From: Paraburkholderia monticola
GTDB lineage: Bacteria > Pseudomonadota > Gammaproteobacteria > Burkholderiales > Burkholderiaceae
Reading direction: 5' to 3'
Length of the DNA: 64,000 nucleotides
Assembly: GCF_001580545.1 (NCBI RefSeq)
Contig: NZ_LRBG01000009.1
Coordinates: forward strand, 141,361 to 205,360
How positions within the stretch are numbered: position 1 is the stretch's first letter; every line of letters begins with the position of its first letter. The notes under the pieces are model-generated. The model saw nothing but the letters and a program-made list of their open reading frames with translations, searched no databases and was not told the DNA's origin. Below are positions 33,336-41,225 of this stretch, piece after piece. The position numbers and the translations under genes are program-made.

Positions 33336-34937
33336 ATGGCAAACACAAATTCCGCCGATATCGTCGTGGTCGGCTCGGGCGTCGCCGGCAGTCTGGTCGC
33401 GCATCAGCTGGCGCTGGCCGGGGCGTCCGTGATCCTGCTCGAAGCGGGTCCGCGCATTCCGCGCTGGCAGATCGTCGAGAACTTTCGCAACTCGCCGGTC
33501 AAGGCCGACTTCGCGACGCCTTATCCGTCGACCCCTTACGCGCCGCATCCCGAGTACGCGCCCGCGAACAACTACCTGATCCAGAAAGGCGATTATCCGT
33601 ACAACTCACAATATGTGCGGCTCGTCGGCGGCACCACGTGGCACTGGGCCGCGGCCGCGTGGCGGCTGCTGCCGTCGGACTTCCAGCTGCACAAGCTGTA
33701 TGGCGTCGGGCGCGACTGGCCGTACCCGTATGAAACGCTCGAGCCGTGGTACGTGGCGGCCGAGGTGCAGCTCGGCGTGTCCGGTCCGGATAGCTCGATC
33801 GATCTCGGTTCGCCCCGCTCGAAGCCCTATCCGATGCAGCAATTGCCGCTGTCGTATATGGATCAGCGTTTCAGCGAGGTGCTCAACGCCCAGGGCTTCA
33901 AGGTCGTGCCCGAACCGGTCGCGCGCAACAGCCGGCCGTACGACGCGCGGCCGACCTGCTGCGGCAACAACAACTGCATGCCGATCTGTCCGATCGCCGC
34001 GATGTACAACGGCGTGATCCACGCGGAGAAGGCCGAGCAGGCCGGCGCGAAACTGATTCCCGAAGCGGTCGTGTATCGCGTCGAAGCGGACGACAAAGGG
34101 CTCATCACCGCGGTCCACTACAAGGACCCGAACGGCAATAGCACGCGCGTCAGCGGCAAGCTGTTCGTGCTCGCGGCGAACGGCATCGAAACGCCGAAGC
34201 TGATGCTGATGTCGACCTCCGATAAATTCCCGCACGGCGTCGGCAACAGCTCCGATCAGGTGGGCCGCAACCTGATGGATCACCCCGGCACCGGCGTCCA
34301 GTTCCTCGCCAACGAACCGCTATGGCCCGGGCGCGGCCCGATGGAGATGACCTCGATCGTCAACTTCCGCGACGGTGCGTTCCGCTCCGATTACGCGTCG
34401 AAGAAGCTGCATCTGTCGAACGGTGTGCCGACGATGAGCGTGACCGCCGACCTGCTGAAAAAAGGCCTGACCGGCGCCGAATTCGACCGGCAGATTCGCG
34501 ACCGCGCCGCGCGCACGCTGAACATCAACAGCTTTCACGAGCATTTGCCGGAGCCGCAGAACCGCATCGTGCCGTCGGCCGATCACAAGGACGCGCTCGG
34601 CATTCCGCAGCCCGAGATCTACTACTCGATCAACGACTACGTGAAGAAGAGCGCCGCCGATACGCACGAACAGTACGCAAAGATCGCGGCGCTGTTCGGC
34701 GGCACCGAGGTCTCGTTCGACGATAACTTCGCGCCCAACAATCACATCATGGGCACGACGATCATGGGCAGCGATGCGGCGAGTTCGGTCGTCGACGCGG
34801 ACTGCCGCACGCACGATCATGCGAACCTGTTCATCGCGAGCAGCGGCGTGATGCCCACCGCCGCGTCGGTGAACTGCACGCTGACGATCGCCGCCTTGTC
34901 GCTAAAGCTGGCCGACAAGCTGAAGCGCGAAATCTGA
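33336..34937 (+). CDS. FAD-dependent sugar (glucose) dehydrogenase catalytic alpha subunit
   Basis: GMC oxidoreductase of 533 residues that oxidises a sugar (glucose in the best-studied Burkholderia relative) at C1 with FAD. The dinucleotide-binding motif VVVGSGVAGSLVAHQLA is at 10-26. The cysteine cluster PTCCGNNNCMPICP (Cys208, 209, 214, 218) matches the [3Fe-4S] site of Burkholderia FAD-GDH that wires FAD to the cytochrome subunit. The catalytic pair is His470 (NNHIMG) and Asn513 (SVNCT). There is no signal peptide; export should depend on the gamma subunit encoded 87 bases upstream. Sorbitol or gluconate as substrate cannot be excluded from sequence. Confidence 0.93.
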   Translation: MANTNSADIVVVGSGVAGSLVAHQLALAGASVILLEAGPRIPRWQIVENFRNSPVKADFATPYPSTPYAPHPEYAPANNYLIQKGDYPYNSQYVRLVGGTTWHWAAAAWRLLPSDFQLHKLYGVGRDWPYPYETLEPWYVAAEVQLGVSGPDSSIDLGSPRSKPYPMQQLPLSYMDQRFSEVLNAQGFKVVPEPVARNSRPYDARPTCCGNNNCMPICPIAAMYNGVIHAEKAEQAGAKLIPEAVVYRVEADDKGLITAVHYKDPNGNSTRVSGKLFVLAANGIETPKLMLMSTSDKFPHGVGNSSDQVGRNLMDHPGTGVQFLANEPLWPGRGPMEMTSIVNFRDGAFRSDYASKKLHLSNGVPTMSVTADLLKKGLTGAEFDRQIRDRAARTLNINSFHEHLPEPQNRIVPSADHKDALGIPQPEIYYSINDYVKKSAADTHEQYAKIAALFGGTEVSFDDNFAPNNHIMGTTIMGSDAASSVVDADCRTHDHANLFIASSGVMPTAASVNCTLTIAALSLKLADKLKREI

Positions 34938-34957
34938 GCGCTGACCGGAGAGCCACA

Positions 34958-36385
34958 ATGATGAAGAACACCTCTCGCGTGCAGCCGGATTCTGCGTCGA
35001 TGCACGGCACCCAGCGTCGCCGCCTGGGCGGCGCGGCGCTCGCGGCGGCGTTTTCGCTGTTCGCGTTGTCGATTGCATGGCACGAGTCGCACGGCCCGGA
35101 CCCACGCTCGAGCGACGAAATGCCGATCACCCAGGCGCGCGCCGACGACGCGGCGCAAGCCGCGGACGGCGGGGCCACGCTCGCCGGGCCGGCCGCGAAT
35201 GGCGAACTGGTCAAGCGCGGCCAATACCTGACCCGTGCCGCCGACTGCGCGGCCTGCCATACGGCGGACCCGTCGCGCCCGTTCGCAGGCGGCCTGCCGA
35301 TCAGCACGCCGTTCGGCACGATCGTGACGCCGAACATCACACCCGATCCCGACACCGGCATCGGCCAATGGAGCGACGCCGACTTCATGCGCGCGATGCA
35401 CGAAGGCATCGGCAAAGGCGGCGAGCGGCTGTACCCGGCGTTTCCGTATACGGCCTACACGCGCGTGACCGATCAGGACGTGCTCGCGATTCGCGCGTAT
35501 CTGAACACGCTCGCGCCGATTCACTACACGCCGCCCGCGAACGACCTCAAGTTCCCGTTCAACCAGCGCTGGCTGATGGCGTTATGGAACCTGTTCAACT
35601 TCACCGAAGGGCGCTTCGTGCCCGACCCGAAACAGAGCCCCGAATGGAACCGTGGCGCGTATCTGGTCGAAGGGCTCGCGCATTGCGAGGAATGCCATAC
35701 GCCGCGCAATTTCATGGAGGGGTTGAAGTCGAGCGCGCGTTTCTCCGGCGCGGTGCAGGCCGGCTGGCATGCGTTCAATATCACGCCGGACAAGCTGAGC
35801 GGCGTCGGCGACTGGCGCGACGACGAACTGGTGTCGTATCTGTCGAGCGGCGCGGCGCCGGGCCGTGCGAACGCGGCCGGGCCGATGGGTGAAGTGGTCG
35901 CGAACAGCACGCAGTATCTGACGCCGGTCGATCTGCGCTCGATCGTCGTCTATCTGCGCTCGGTGCCCGCCGTGAGCGGTGGCGATACGCGTCCCCGCCA
36001 TCAATGGGGCAATCCCGCCGCCGACGTCACCGCGCTGCGCGGCACGACGATCACCGGCGTGAACGGCGCGCAACTGTTCGTCGCCAATTGCGCAACCTGC
36101 CATAGCTGGACCGGGCAGGGGGTTGGCGCGAGCGCGCCGGGCGCGTATCCGTCGCTGATCCATAACTCGACGGTCGGCGCGAACGACGCGAACAACCTCG
36201 CCCTGGTCATTCTGCGCGGCGTGAACCGCACGACCGCGCATGCGGATGTGCTGATGCCCGCGTTCGGCGGTCATCTCGACGACGAGCAGATCGCGGCGAT
36301 CACGAACTACGTGACGAAGCAGTTCGGCAATCCGCAGGCGACGATCACGACCGGTGAGGTCGCGAAACTGCGCACGCTGCAATAA
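34958..36385 (+). CDS. Tri-haem cytochrome c subunit of sugar dehydrogenase
   Basis: A 475-residue membrane-anchored cytochrome c that takes electrons from the alpha subunit to the respiratory chain. Three haem c sites are visible: CAACH at 97-101, CEECH at 243-247 and CATCH at 378-382. An N-terminal signal/anchor (RRRLGGAALAAAFSLFALSIA) follows a polar leader of about 20 residues. The ATG is 20 bases after the alpha-subunit stop with GGAG upstream, so the three subunits form one operon. Alcohol and gluconate dehydrogenase cytochromes have the same layout; the neighbours decide the assignment. Confidence 0.94.
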   Translation: MMKNTSRVQPDSASMHGTQRRRLGGAALAAAFSLFALSIAWHESHGPDPRSSDEMPITQARADDAAQAADGGATLAGPAANGELVKRGQYLTRAADCAACHTADPSRPFAGGLPISTPFGTIVTPNITPDPDTGIGQWSDADFMRAMHEGIGKGGERLYPAFPYTAYTRVTDQDVLAIRAYLNTLAPIHYTPPANDLKFPFNQRWLMALWNLFNFTEGRFVPDPKQSPEWNRGAYLVEGLAHCEECHTPRNFMEGLKSSARFSGAVQAGWHAFNITPDKLSGVGDWRDDELVSYLSSGAAPGRANAAGPMGEVVANSTQYLTPVDLRSIVVYLRSVPAVSGGDTRPRHQWGNPAADVTALRGTTITGVNGAQLFVANCATCHSWTGQGVGASAPGAYPSLIHNSTVGANDANNLALVILRGVNRTTAHADVLMPAFGGHLDDEQIAAITNYVTKQFGNPQATITTGEVAKLRTLQ

Positions 36386-36573
36386 CGACCGAGGCGCCGC
36401 GAGCGTGCGGCAGGAGTGACGCGCGCAAACCTGCATTGCCGGCAACGCATACCGCGAATTTGCCGATTCGGCGTCGTTTTTGCGTCGTTTGAGATCTTTG
36501 TTGCTCGATGAAGCGTGCGGATACGATAGGCACCGCGCATACGCGTGAGCGACGGCCGCATTATCATGAGTGG

Positions 36574-37311
36574 ATGGACTCCACCCCCGTCAACTTCGTT
36601 CAGCACCACGCCGCCAACGAGGCTGGCCGCGATTTCGTGGTCGGCGATCTGCATGGCTGCGTCGATGCGTTGCGTTACCTGCTGCGCGAGATCGCCTTCG
36701 ATCCCGCGTGCGACCGGCTGTTTTCGGTCGGCGATCTGGTCGATCGCGGCGAGCACTCGGAGCAGGCGCTGGCGCTGCTCGCGAAGCCGTGGTTCTACGC
36801 GGTGCTCGGCAATCACGAGGACGCGCTGTGCGCGGTCGCCGAAGGGCGTTTGCGGCGGCAGTGGTGGTACGGCATCGGCGGCGCGTGGGCAGCCGGCGTG
36901 CCCGACGAACGTCTGCGCCACTACGCCGAGCAACTGCGCACGCTGCCGCTCGTGCGCGTGATCGGGAGCGGCAAGACGCGTTTCAACATTCTGCATGCCG
37001 AATTTTTCGGCTCGGATGCCGATCTCGACGCGGGCAATTTTTCGGCCGACACGCGCCAGCGCATGCTGTGGGGGCGCGAGCTCGCGCTGGGCAACGGCGA
37101 TCCGCAGCGGCAGCGCGGGCTGTCGCTGACCTATTGTGGCCATACGCCGGTGCGCGACATCACGCAGATCGGCTCGCAGGTGTTCATCGATACCGGTGCG
37201 TTCGGGCCGGACGGCACGCTGACGATCGTGCAGCCGCAGGCGCTGCGTCGCTGGTCGATCTCGGTCGAGGCCGCGCGCGCGGAAGGGGCGGGGGAATTGG
37301 CGTTGCCTTGA
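36574..37311 (+). CDS. Calcineurin-like metallophosphatase (PrpA/ApaH-like)
   Basis: A 245-residue phosphoesterase of the PPP family with all metal-binding motifs: GDLHG (in FVVGDLHGCVDAL), GDLVDRG, GNHED and a late GHTPV. The size and pattern resemble the bacterial Ser/Thr protein phosphatases PrpA/PrpB and, less closely, ApaH; I cannot say which substrate it uses. Cytoplasmic. The ATG at 36574 is chosen by homology; an in-frame ATG at 36508 would add 22 polar residues with no visible ribosome site. It is convergent with the toxin-antitoxin pair. Confidence 0.82.
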   Translation: MDSTPVNFVQHHAANEAGRDFVVGDLHGCVDALRYLLREIAFDPACDRLFSVGDLVDRGEHSEQALALLAKPWFYAVLGNHEDALCAVAEGRLRRQWWYGIGGAWAAGVPDERLRHYAEQLRTLPLVRVIGSGKTRFNILHAEFFGSDADLDAGNFSADTRQRMLWGRELALGNGDPQRQRGLSLTYCGHTPVRDITQIGSQVFIDTGAFGPDGTLTIVQPQALRRWSISVEAARAEGAGELALP

Positions 37312-37348
37312 GCCGCGCGAGTTCGCCGCGCTGCTTCGCCCTCTTGCC

Positions 37349-38050
37349 TCAGCCGACCTGGTTCAACTCGAACACCATATCCACGCTCGTGCCGTTCCAG
37401 TTGTATTCGAGGTAGGCGGCGTGATGGCACTCGCGCAGCAGCGTCGTGCGGAATGCGGCGAGGCATTCGCCGGCACTGTCGCGCACCGATGGATAGACGA
37501 TGCCGGGCGCATCCGCCTCGCGCACCGCCCGCCCGAGCGCCTGCCCGGCCACGTAGTCGTCGGGCGACAGCACGGCGGGATCGAGTTCGGCGTCGCGACG
37601 CAGATCGACCACGCTGCCCTGCGCGATCACCGTGTAAAGGCGCATCTGCTGACGCATCGGCGGCTCGGCGGTCGCTTCGAGAAACTTGCCGGTGTGATAG
37701 CGCGTTTCGGCGATCGCCGTCGCGCGTGAACGTGCGCAATAGAACACGCCGTACGTGCCGTCGGAAAAGCGGCTGCCCAGCGGATTCAGATGCGTGAGCG
37801 CGGCCATGATCGGCCCGTAGCCGGGACCGAAACGGCGCTCCTCGCGCGGCACCAGATCCAGTTCGCCGATTTCCGTGCGCAGACGGTCGTTGGTCATCGC
37901 TTCGAGCGCGTACAGCGCGTCGAAATCTTCCGGCGAGGCGACCCGGTCGAACAGATTGATAGCCGGAAAGCGAGTTGGAATCACGCGATACGCGGGCGAC
38001 CAGTCGAGCGCGGCACGGGTCCAGCGGTCCTGCCATTGCGGTCTTGTCAC
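37349..38050 (-). CDS. RES-domain toxin
   Basis: A 233-residue RES family protein. Characterised members (ParT, MbcT, Res) deplete or modify NAD+ or ADP-ribosylate a target, stopping growth. The residues that name the family are visible: Arg22 (YRVIPTRF), Glu115 (AIAETRYH) and Ser188 (VYPSVR), with Tyr104 in GVFYCARS. The ATG overlaps the antitoxin stop by 4 bases, the usual antitoxin-first type II organisation. It appears intact. At 233 residues it is longer than compact RES toxins (about 150-190), with extra N-terminal sequence (about 35-95). Confidence 0.88.
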   Translation of the reverse strand: MTRPQWQDRWTRAALDWSPAYRVIPTRFPAINLFDRVASPEDFDALYALEAMTNDRLRTEIGELDLVPREERRFGPGYGPIMAALTHLNPLGSRFSDGTYGVFYCARSRATAIAETRYHTGKFLEATAEPPMRQQMRLYTVIAQGSVVDLRRDAELDPAVLSPDDYVAGQALGRAVREADAPGIVYPSVRDSAGECLAAFRTTLLRECHHAAYLEYNWNGTSVDMVFELNQVG

Positions 38051-38484
38051 GCCCAGCCGCCTCGCATTGCGTCGAGATACTGGCGCACGGCCACGAGATC
38101 GCTGATGTTGCCCGCCAGCATGCGGTCCAGCGCGCGGCGCCCACCGAACGGCGCAGCGGTGTTGGGGCGTTTGACCCAGCTATCGGCGGCGCTCGGCTGC
38201 GGTAGCAGGATTTGCAGTGCCTTGTAGATACCCAGCAGCAACGACAGTCGCTCCAGCGTGTCGCGGCTCAGGCGCGCGGTCTCGGGCTCGTGCCTCCACT
38301 TGAAGAACGTCGAGCGGCCCGGCTTGCCCAGCAGCACGATCTGCTCGTCGGCGCTCAGGTTCCAGTCGCGGGCAATGTTGAAGAACGCGCGCAGACCCGC
38401 CGCGGACATCTGCGTCAGCGTGGGTTCCGACAGCGATCGTCGCGGCGATGCCTCGGGCGAGGAAATTCGGGCAGCGTGAGTCAT
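38047..38484 (-). CDS. Xre/MbcA/ParS-type antitoxin
   Basis: A 145-residue antitoxin partner of the RES toxin. Residues about 25-100 form an Xre-like helix-turn-helix region (LSADEQIVLLGKPGRSTFFKWR), and the C-terminal part (about 100-145, WVKRPNTAAPFGGRRALDRML) is the DUF2384 toxin-binding domain typical of RES antitoxins. It should bind the toxin and also repress the operon, with the dyad in the promoter just upstream as the probable site. It is translationally coupled to the toxin by a 4-base overlap. Confidence 0.9.
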   Translation of the reverse strand: MTHAARISSPEASPRRSLSEPTLTQMSAAGLRAFFNIARDWNLSADEQIVLLGKPGRSTFFKWRHEPETARLSRDTLERLSLLLGIYKALQILLPQPSAADSWVKRPNTAAPFGGRRALDRMLAGNISDLVAVRQYLDAMRGGWA

Positions 38485-38516
38485 TTCGGGTAAGTCCCTA
38501 TCTGTACTTGTTTCCG

Positions 38517-38544
38517 ATAATAGTCCAAAAGTGGATTATTGCAA
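38517..38544 (-). promoter_or_regulatory. Toxin-antitoxin promoter with operator in the spacer
   Basis: On the minus strand, -35 TTGCAA (38544-38539) and -10 TATTAT (38522-38517) are separated by 16 bases. An inverted repeat, AATAGTCCA/TGGATTATT (38519-38527 and 38532-38540, one mismatch, 4-base centre), covers the spacer and part of both hexamers. Binding there by the antitoxin would block RNA polymerase. The distance to the antitoxin ATG is 32 bases from the -10. Confidence 0.6.
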
Positions 38545-38596
38545 GAGAATATAATCCCGGCTCGTTTGGGCAGTCGTCGATCAGGAGAAGCAGCAA

Positions 38597-39274
38597 ATGC
38601 GGGTTCGAGTTGTAGCAGCGGCGCTGGCCGTGTGGTGTGTGTCCGAAGTGGCGTCGGCTGCTGGATATACCGAAGTGTGGAATCCGCCGGAGACGAGCGG
38701 GCATGTCGCGAGCGGACACGTGACCCGACAGGCGTCCGCGCGCAAGAAGCCAGCCGCGGTGAAGGTGACGGCGGGCGGCAAGGGCGGAATCAAGGCGAAG
38801 GGCGGCGCGCACACGAAGCCGATGGCGAGCGTTCGGCACGGGGTTCCCCATGTTGCATCGAGCGGCGCTGCAGGCCATGGCGGCAAACTCGCGGCGCATG
38901 GCGGCGGCGTGCAACATCTCGCGGCGGGCGGGCATGCGAAAGGCGGGGTGAAAGTCGCCGCTTCGGCCCAGAACCGGACGCATGCGACCGTTGCCGCGCA
39001 GGGCGCGAAGCACGCGCAACCGCATGTGCAACTGGCGGCCGCGAAGCCGGCTCAGGGCAAGGTCACACACGCTGATTTCGCGCCAGGCCGCACCGCGCGT
39101 CCGCATGTGGACAAGGTCACGGGGAAGCCGGCGGTGTCCCGTGCGAATCCGATCAGACCGGCCGTGCAGAGTTCGTCGGATGGGTCCGCAAACGTTAGCG
39201 ACATCGCGCCGATGGGCTCGGCGCCGAATCCGGCGACCGCCAGCAGCGGTTCGCTGCCGCCGATCATCCACTGA
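38597..39274 (+). CDS. Low-complexity basic exported protein, unknown function
   Basis: A 225-residue protein with a clear Sec signal peptide (about 1-21, MRVRVVAAALAVWCVSEVASA) and a mature part made of Ala, Gly, His and Lys repeats, for example KGGIKAKGG, HGGGVQHLAAGGHAKGG and AQGAKHAQPH. There is no recognisable domain. The strong ribosome site GGAGAAG before the ATG and the signal peptide show that this strand is the real one. Histidine and lysine richness suggests metal, nucleic-acid or polyanion binding, but that is only inference. It is divergent from the antitoxin. Confidence 0.7.
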   Translation: MRVRVVAAALAVWCVSEVASAAGYTEVWNPPETSGHVASGHVTRQASARKKPAAVKVTAGGKGGIKAKGGAHTKPMASVRHGVPHVASSGAAGHGGKLAAHGGGVQHLAAGGHAKGGVKVAASAQNRTHATVAAQGAKHAQPHVQLAAAKPAQGKVTHADFAPGRTARPHVDKVTGKPAVSRANPIRPAVQSSSDGSANVSDIAPMGSAPNPATASSGSLPPIIH

Positions 39275-39298
39275 GGCAGCGTCGCAACCGTTGAGCTT

Positions 39299-40150
39299 TC
39301 ACGCCGCGGCGAGGCCGTTCGCGAGCAGCCGGAGCGTTTCAGCCGAGCGCGGCTCGCGCACGCGCGAATGCAGCGTCACGCGCGATTCCGGCAGCGCCGG
39401 CAAGCCGAGCCGCGCGCCGACATCGATCAAACCGCGCGGCGCGACCCGGCGCGCCAACGGCGACACGGCGAGCCCCGCCGCCACGGCCGCGCCAACCGCC
39501 GCCACCCCACCGCCGACAAACACCTCCTGCCAGGCGATCCCCGCCGCCGTCAGCGTGCGCAACGCGACGTCGCGCACGTTGCACGGCGGGCTCAATAGCG
39601 CGAGCGCCAGCGGCTCGCCGACGCGCGGCAGCCAGGCCGGCGTCGCGAGCCAGCCGAGCGGCTCGCTGAACAGCGTCTGCGCGTCGTCGCGCGGCGGCTC
39701 GTCGGCGCCATAGCGGACGATCGCCGCATCGAGCCGGCGTTCGTCGAACTGCGCGAGCAGCGCCGCCGACGTACCCATATGCAATTCGACCACGAGACCC
39801 GGATCGTGCGCGTTGAGCCGGCTGAGCAGGTGCGGCAGATCCGGTCCCGCGACGTGCTCGCTGAGCCCGAGCGCGAGCCGCCGCCGTTCCACCGACAGCG
39901 CGCCGAGCGCGCGCTCGTGCGCGTTCAGCAACTCGCGCGCGGCGCCGAGAAACGCGTGGCCGTCGGCGGACAGACGCACGACGCGCGGCGTGCGCTCCAG
40001 CAACTGCTTGCCGAGGTGTGCTTCGAGTCGCTTCAACTTCAGGCTGACGGCCGATTGCGTGGTGTCGAGCGCATCCGCGGCGCGCGTGAAGCTGCGCAGG
40101 TCGGCGACCAGCACGAAGGCCCGCACCGCATCGAGATCGAGGACTTTCAT
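39299..40150 (-). CDS. LysR family transcriptional regulator
   Basis: A 283-residue LTTR: N-terminal winged helix-turn-helix (about 1-62, DLDAVRAFVLVADLRSFTRAADALDTTQSAVSLKLKRLE) and a periplasmic-binding-like effector domain. Divergent from the tautomerase gene, with a dyad over its own start codon, so it probably controls both genes. The effector is unknown. The C-terminal half is rich in Ala and Gly but keeps the two-lobed pattern. Confidence 0.92.
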   Translation of the reverse strand: MKVLDLDAVRAFVLVADLRSFTRAADALDTTQSAVSLKLKRLEAHLGKQLLERTPRVVRLSADGHAFLGAARELLNAHERALGALSVERRRLALGLSEHVAGPDLPHLLSRLNAHDPGLVVELHMGTSAALLAQFDERRLDAAIVRYGADEPPRDDAQTLFSEPLGWLATPAWLPRVGEPLALALLSPPCNVRDVALRTLTAAGIAWQEVFVGGGVAAVGAAVAAGLAVSPLARRVAPRGLIDVGARLGLPALPESRVTLHSRVREPRSAETLRLLANGLAAA

Positions 40151-40164
40151 TTCAGATGAAAATG
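40148..40164. promoter_or_regulatory. Candidate LysR operator
   Basis: CATTTCAGATGAAAATG is a near-perfect dyad (arms CATTTCA and TGAAAATG) overlapping the LysR start codon and facing the tautomerase gene 85 bases away. It contains a T-N11-A-type core. It would suit LysR autoregulation. Confidence 0.4.
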
Positions 40165-40248
40165 AATGAAATAGGCGAAGATATCTGTTTATTATGACAG
40201 CGCGCGCCTAAGCTGTGTTTAACCCAACACCGCCACAAGGAGCCCATC

Positions 40249-40632
40249 ATGCCCCTCACCCGAATCTCACTGCGCGCCGGCAAGCCGGCCGACTACCGCC
40301 AGGCCCTGACCGCCGGTATCCAGCGCTCGCTGGTGGACACGTTCAACGTGCCGAAGGACGACATGTTCATGCTGATCACCGAGCACACGCCCGACAACAT
40401 GATCTACGACCGGCATTACCAGAACATCGAGCGCGGCGACGATCTCGTCGTGATCCAACTGACCGTCAGCAACACCCGCTCGGTCGAGCAGAAGAAGGCG
40501 CTGTATCGGCGCATCGTCGATGAACTCGGGAAGTCGCCGGGCGTGCGGCCGGAGGACGTGTTCATCAATCTCGTCGAGGTCGAGAAGGAGAACTGGTCGT
40601 TTGGGAATGGGATTGCGCAGTACGCGGTTTGA
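40249..40632 (+). CDS. Tautomerase family protein
   Basis: A 127-residue member of the tautomerase superfamily (4-oxalocrotonate tautomerase / MSAD-like). Pro2, exposed after Met removal, would be the catalytic base (MPLTRISL). The family segments DMFMLITEHTP and GVRPEDVFINLVEV are present. The substrate is unknown. AAGGAG lies 8 bases before the ATG. It is divergent from and probably regulated by the LysR protein. The last codons and stop lie inside a 20-bp tandem duplication, which leaves the reading frame intact. Confidence 0.85.
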   Translation: MPLTRISLRAGKPADYRQALTAGIQRSLVDTFNVPKDDMFMLITEHTPDNMIYDRHYQNIERGDDLVVIQLTVSNTRSVEQKKALYRRIVDELGKSPGVRPEDVFINLVEVEKENWSFGNGIAQYAV

Positions 40633-40654
40633 GCGCGCAGTACGCGGTTTGAGC
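40615..40654 (+). repeat. Exact 20-bp tandem duplication at the tautomerase stop
   Basis: The unit GCGCAGTACGCGGTTTGAGC occurs twice in direct succession (40615-40634 and 40635-40654). The first copy encodes the last residues AQYAV and the stop; the second is untranslated. A recent slippage duplication is the simplest reading. Confidence 0.9.
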
Positions 40655-40797
40655 GTTGCGACCGCGCCGACCGCTCCGCCGCGATTGCCTTTTTGGGGAA
40701 ACATCGGCATGTTATTCTCATCAACGCTTGTTGCATGCGTCGTTCTGAGCGGGTGGAGCGCGTGCACATCGTAACGTTCGCACCTCGGAGATCGCTT

Positions 40798-41190
40798 ATG
40801 CCACTGCACGTTCGCGCGCGCGCCTCTATCTTGTTGATCGCCGGTATCGTCGTTCTTGGCGAAGCTGGAACGGCGTTCGCTGCCAACCTTGGCTTCCTGA
40901 GAAACACCCCGATCACGCTGATGAGGCAACGTGACCTGCAGGTCTTGAACGATGCCGCGCGTGTCGCACTCGATACGAAAAAAGATGGGGAATCACTCGA
41001 TTGGAACAATCAAGCCGCGCGCAATCCGGTGCGGATCGAGGGCACCATCACGCCGCACGACACCGTCAAGGACGGCGATCGAACCTGCCGCAAGATCACG
41101 CTCACCGCAGTGGCTAGAGGTCAATCGCAGAGCTGGACTCCCACCGTCTGTCGGGAAGGCAGCGGCCAGTGGGACTTGCAGCGGCAGTAG
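40798..41190 (+). CDS. Small RT0821/Lpp0805-like exported protein
   Basis: A 130-residue protein with a signal peptide (about 1-28, RASILLIAGIVVLGEAGTAFA) and a short mature domain resembling the RT0821/Lpp0805 surface family: DGESLDWNNQAARNPVRIEG, then TCRKITLTAVARGQ, then VCREGSGQWDLQ, with two conserved cysteines that could form a disulfide. Role unknown; relatives are envelope proteins. The ATG at 40798 has CGGAG upstream, and a longer frame from 40693 lacks a ribosome site. It is convergent with the next LysR gene. Confidence 0.7.
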   Translation: MPLHVRARASILLIAGIVVLGEAGTAFAANLGFLRNTPITLMRQRDLQVLNDAARVALDTKKDGESLDWNNQAARNPVRIEGTITPHDTVKDGDRTCRKITLTAVARGQSQSWTPTVCREGSGQWDLQRQ

Positions 41191-41225
41191 CGCGTAGTCG
41201 GCGGCACCGCGCAATTGGCGTCGAT

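Noticed and set aside
38498..39271. Minus-strand frame of 257 codons opposite the low-complexity exported protein
   Set aside because: No signal peptide or ribosome site, whereas the plus strand has both; Arg/Ala-rich noise.
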